From CAZBEJ01 sp964521305 (GTDB lineage Bacteria > Patescibacteriota > Microgenomatia > UBA1406 > GWC2-37-13), in NCBI GenBank assembly GCA_964521305.1, contig CAZFQZ010000026.1:1-11578 (forward strand): a stretch of DNA of 11,578 nt, in the 5' to 3' direction. Shown in pieces: positions 11,578 through 11,578 of the stretch (the stretch's first letter is position 1; every line of letters starts with the position of its first letter). The translations under genes and the position numbers were made by a program. The notes under the pieces are model-generated. The model made no database searches. It was given only the letters and a program-made list of their open reading frames with translations, and was not told where the DNA came from.

Positions 11578-11578
11578 C

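Noticed and set aside
1..11578. Recoding of UGA as Gly, as in some CPR lineages
   Set aside because: Several genes end in TGA at the expected family length and no conserved protein reads through TGA.
1..11578. CRISPR array or rRNA gene
   Set aside because: No regularly spaced direct repeats and no rRNA-like sequence were seen.

Overview
The window looks like a piece of a Candidate Phyla Radiation (Patescibacteria) genome, most likely of Microgenomates type. This is inferred from gene content and layout, not from a marker gene. The signs are two small two-helix pilins of the T4SS_pilin type, an FtsB-like protein with a Thr-Pro tail, a stand-alone YqeY, a pterin carbinolamine dehydratase, a membrane-anchored dockerin protein, tightly packed genes, and promoters whose -10 box ends only about 6-8 bases before the start codon. 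TGA works as a normal stop, so this is not one of the CPR lineages that recode UGA.

Left region (1-4008, + strand). Two tandem paralogous secreted proteins, the first cut by the window edge, each carry carboxypeptidase-regulatory-like beta-sandwich domains and a C-terminal membrane anchor. A near-consensus promoter then drives two tandem pilin-like genes. Together these look like a cell-surface and pilus or secretion module.

Middle-left (4010-6318, - strand). In order of transcription these are yqeY, an ftsB/divIC-like gene, a tRNA with a CAT anticodon, a GIY-YIG-like ORF that has lost its catalytic N-terminal strands, a GtrB/DPM1-type polyprenyl-phosphate glycosyltransferase, and a 49-residue membrane protein coupled to it by an ATGA overlap.

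Middle-right (6335-8352). An unrecognised 133-residue protein is transcribed divergently from yqeY across only 16 bp. It is followed by a DEDDy exonuclease, the pterin dehydratase (with its third catalytic His replaced), and the anchored dockerin protein. A small membrane protein on the - strand then converges on these.

Right region (8525-11578). A GIY-YIG nuclease gene, tRNA-Asn(GTT) and a large serine recombinase are interlocked. The nuclease stop codon is tRNA positions 8-10, and the last codons of the recombinase are read from the T-arm and acceptor stem on the other strand. The recombinase is split by a one-base frameshift in a C run. Beyond it lies a very AT-rich block with a replication-initiator-like HTH protein and unrecognised genes. 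I read this as the end of an integrated mobile element anchored at tRNA-Asn, with its far end outside the window.
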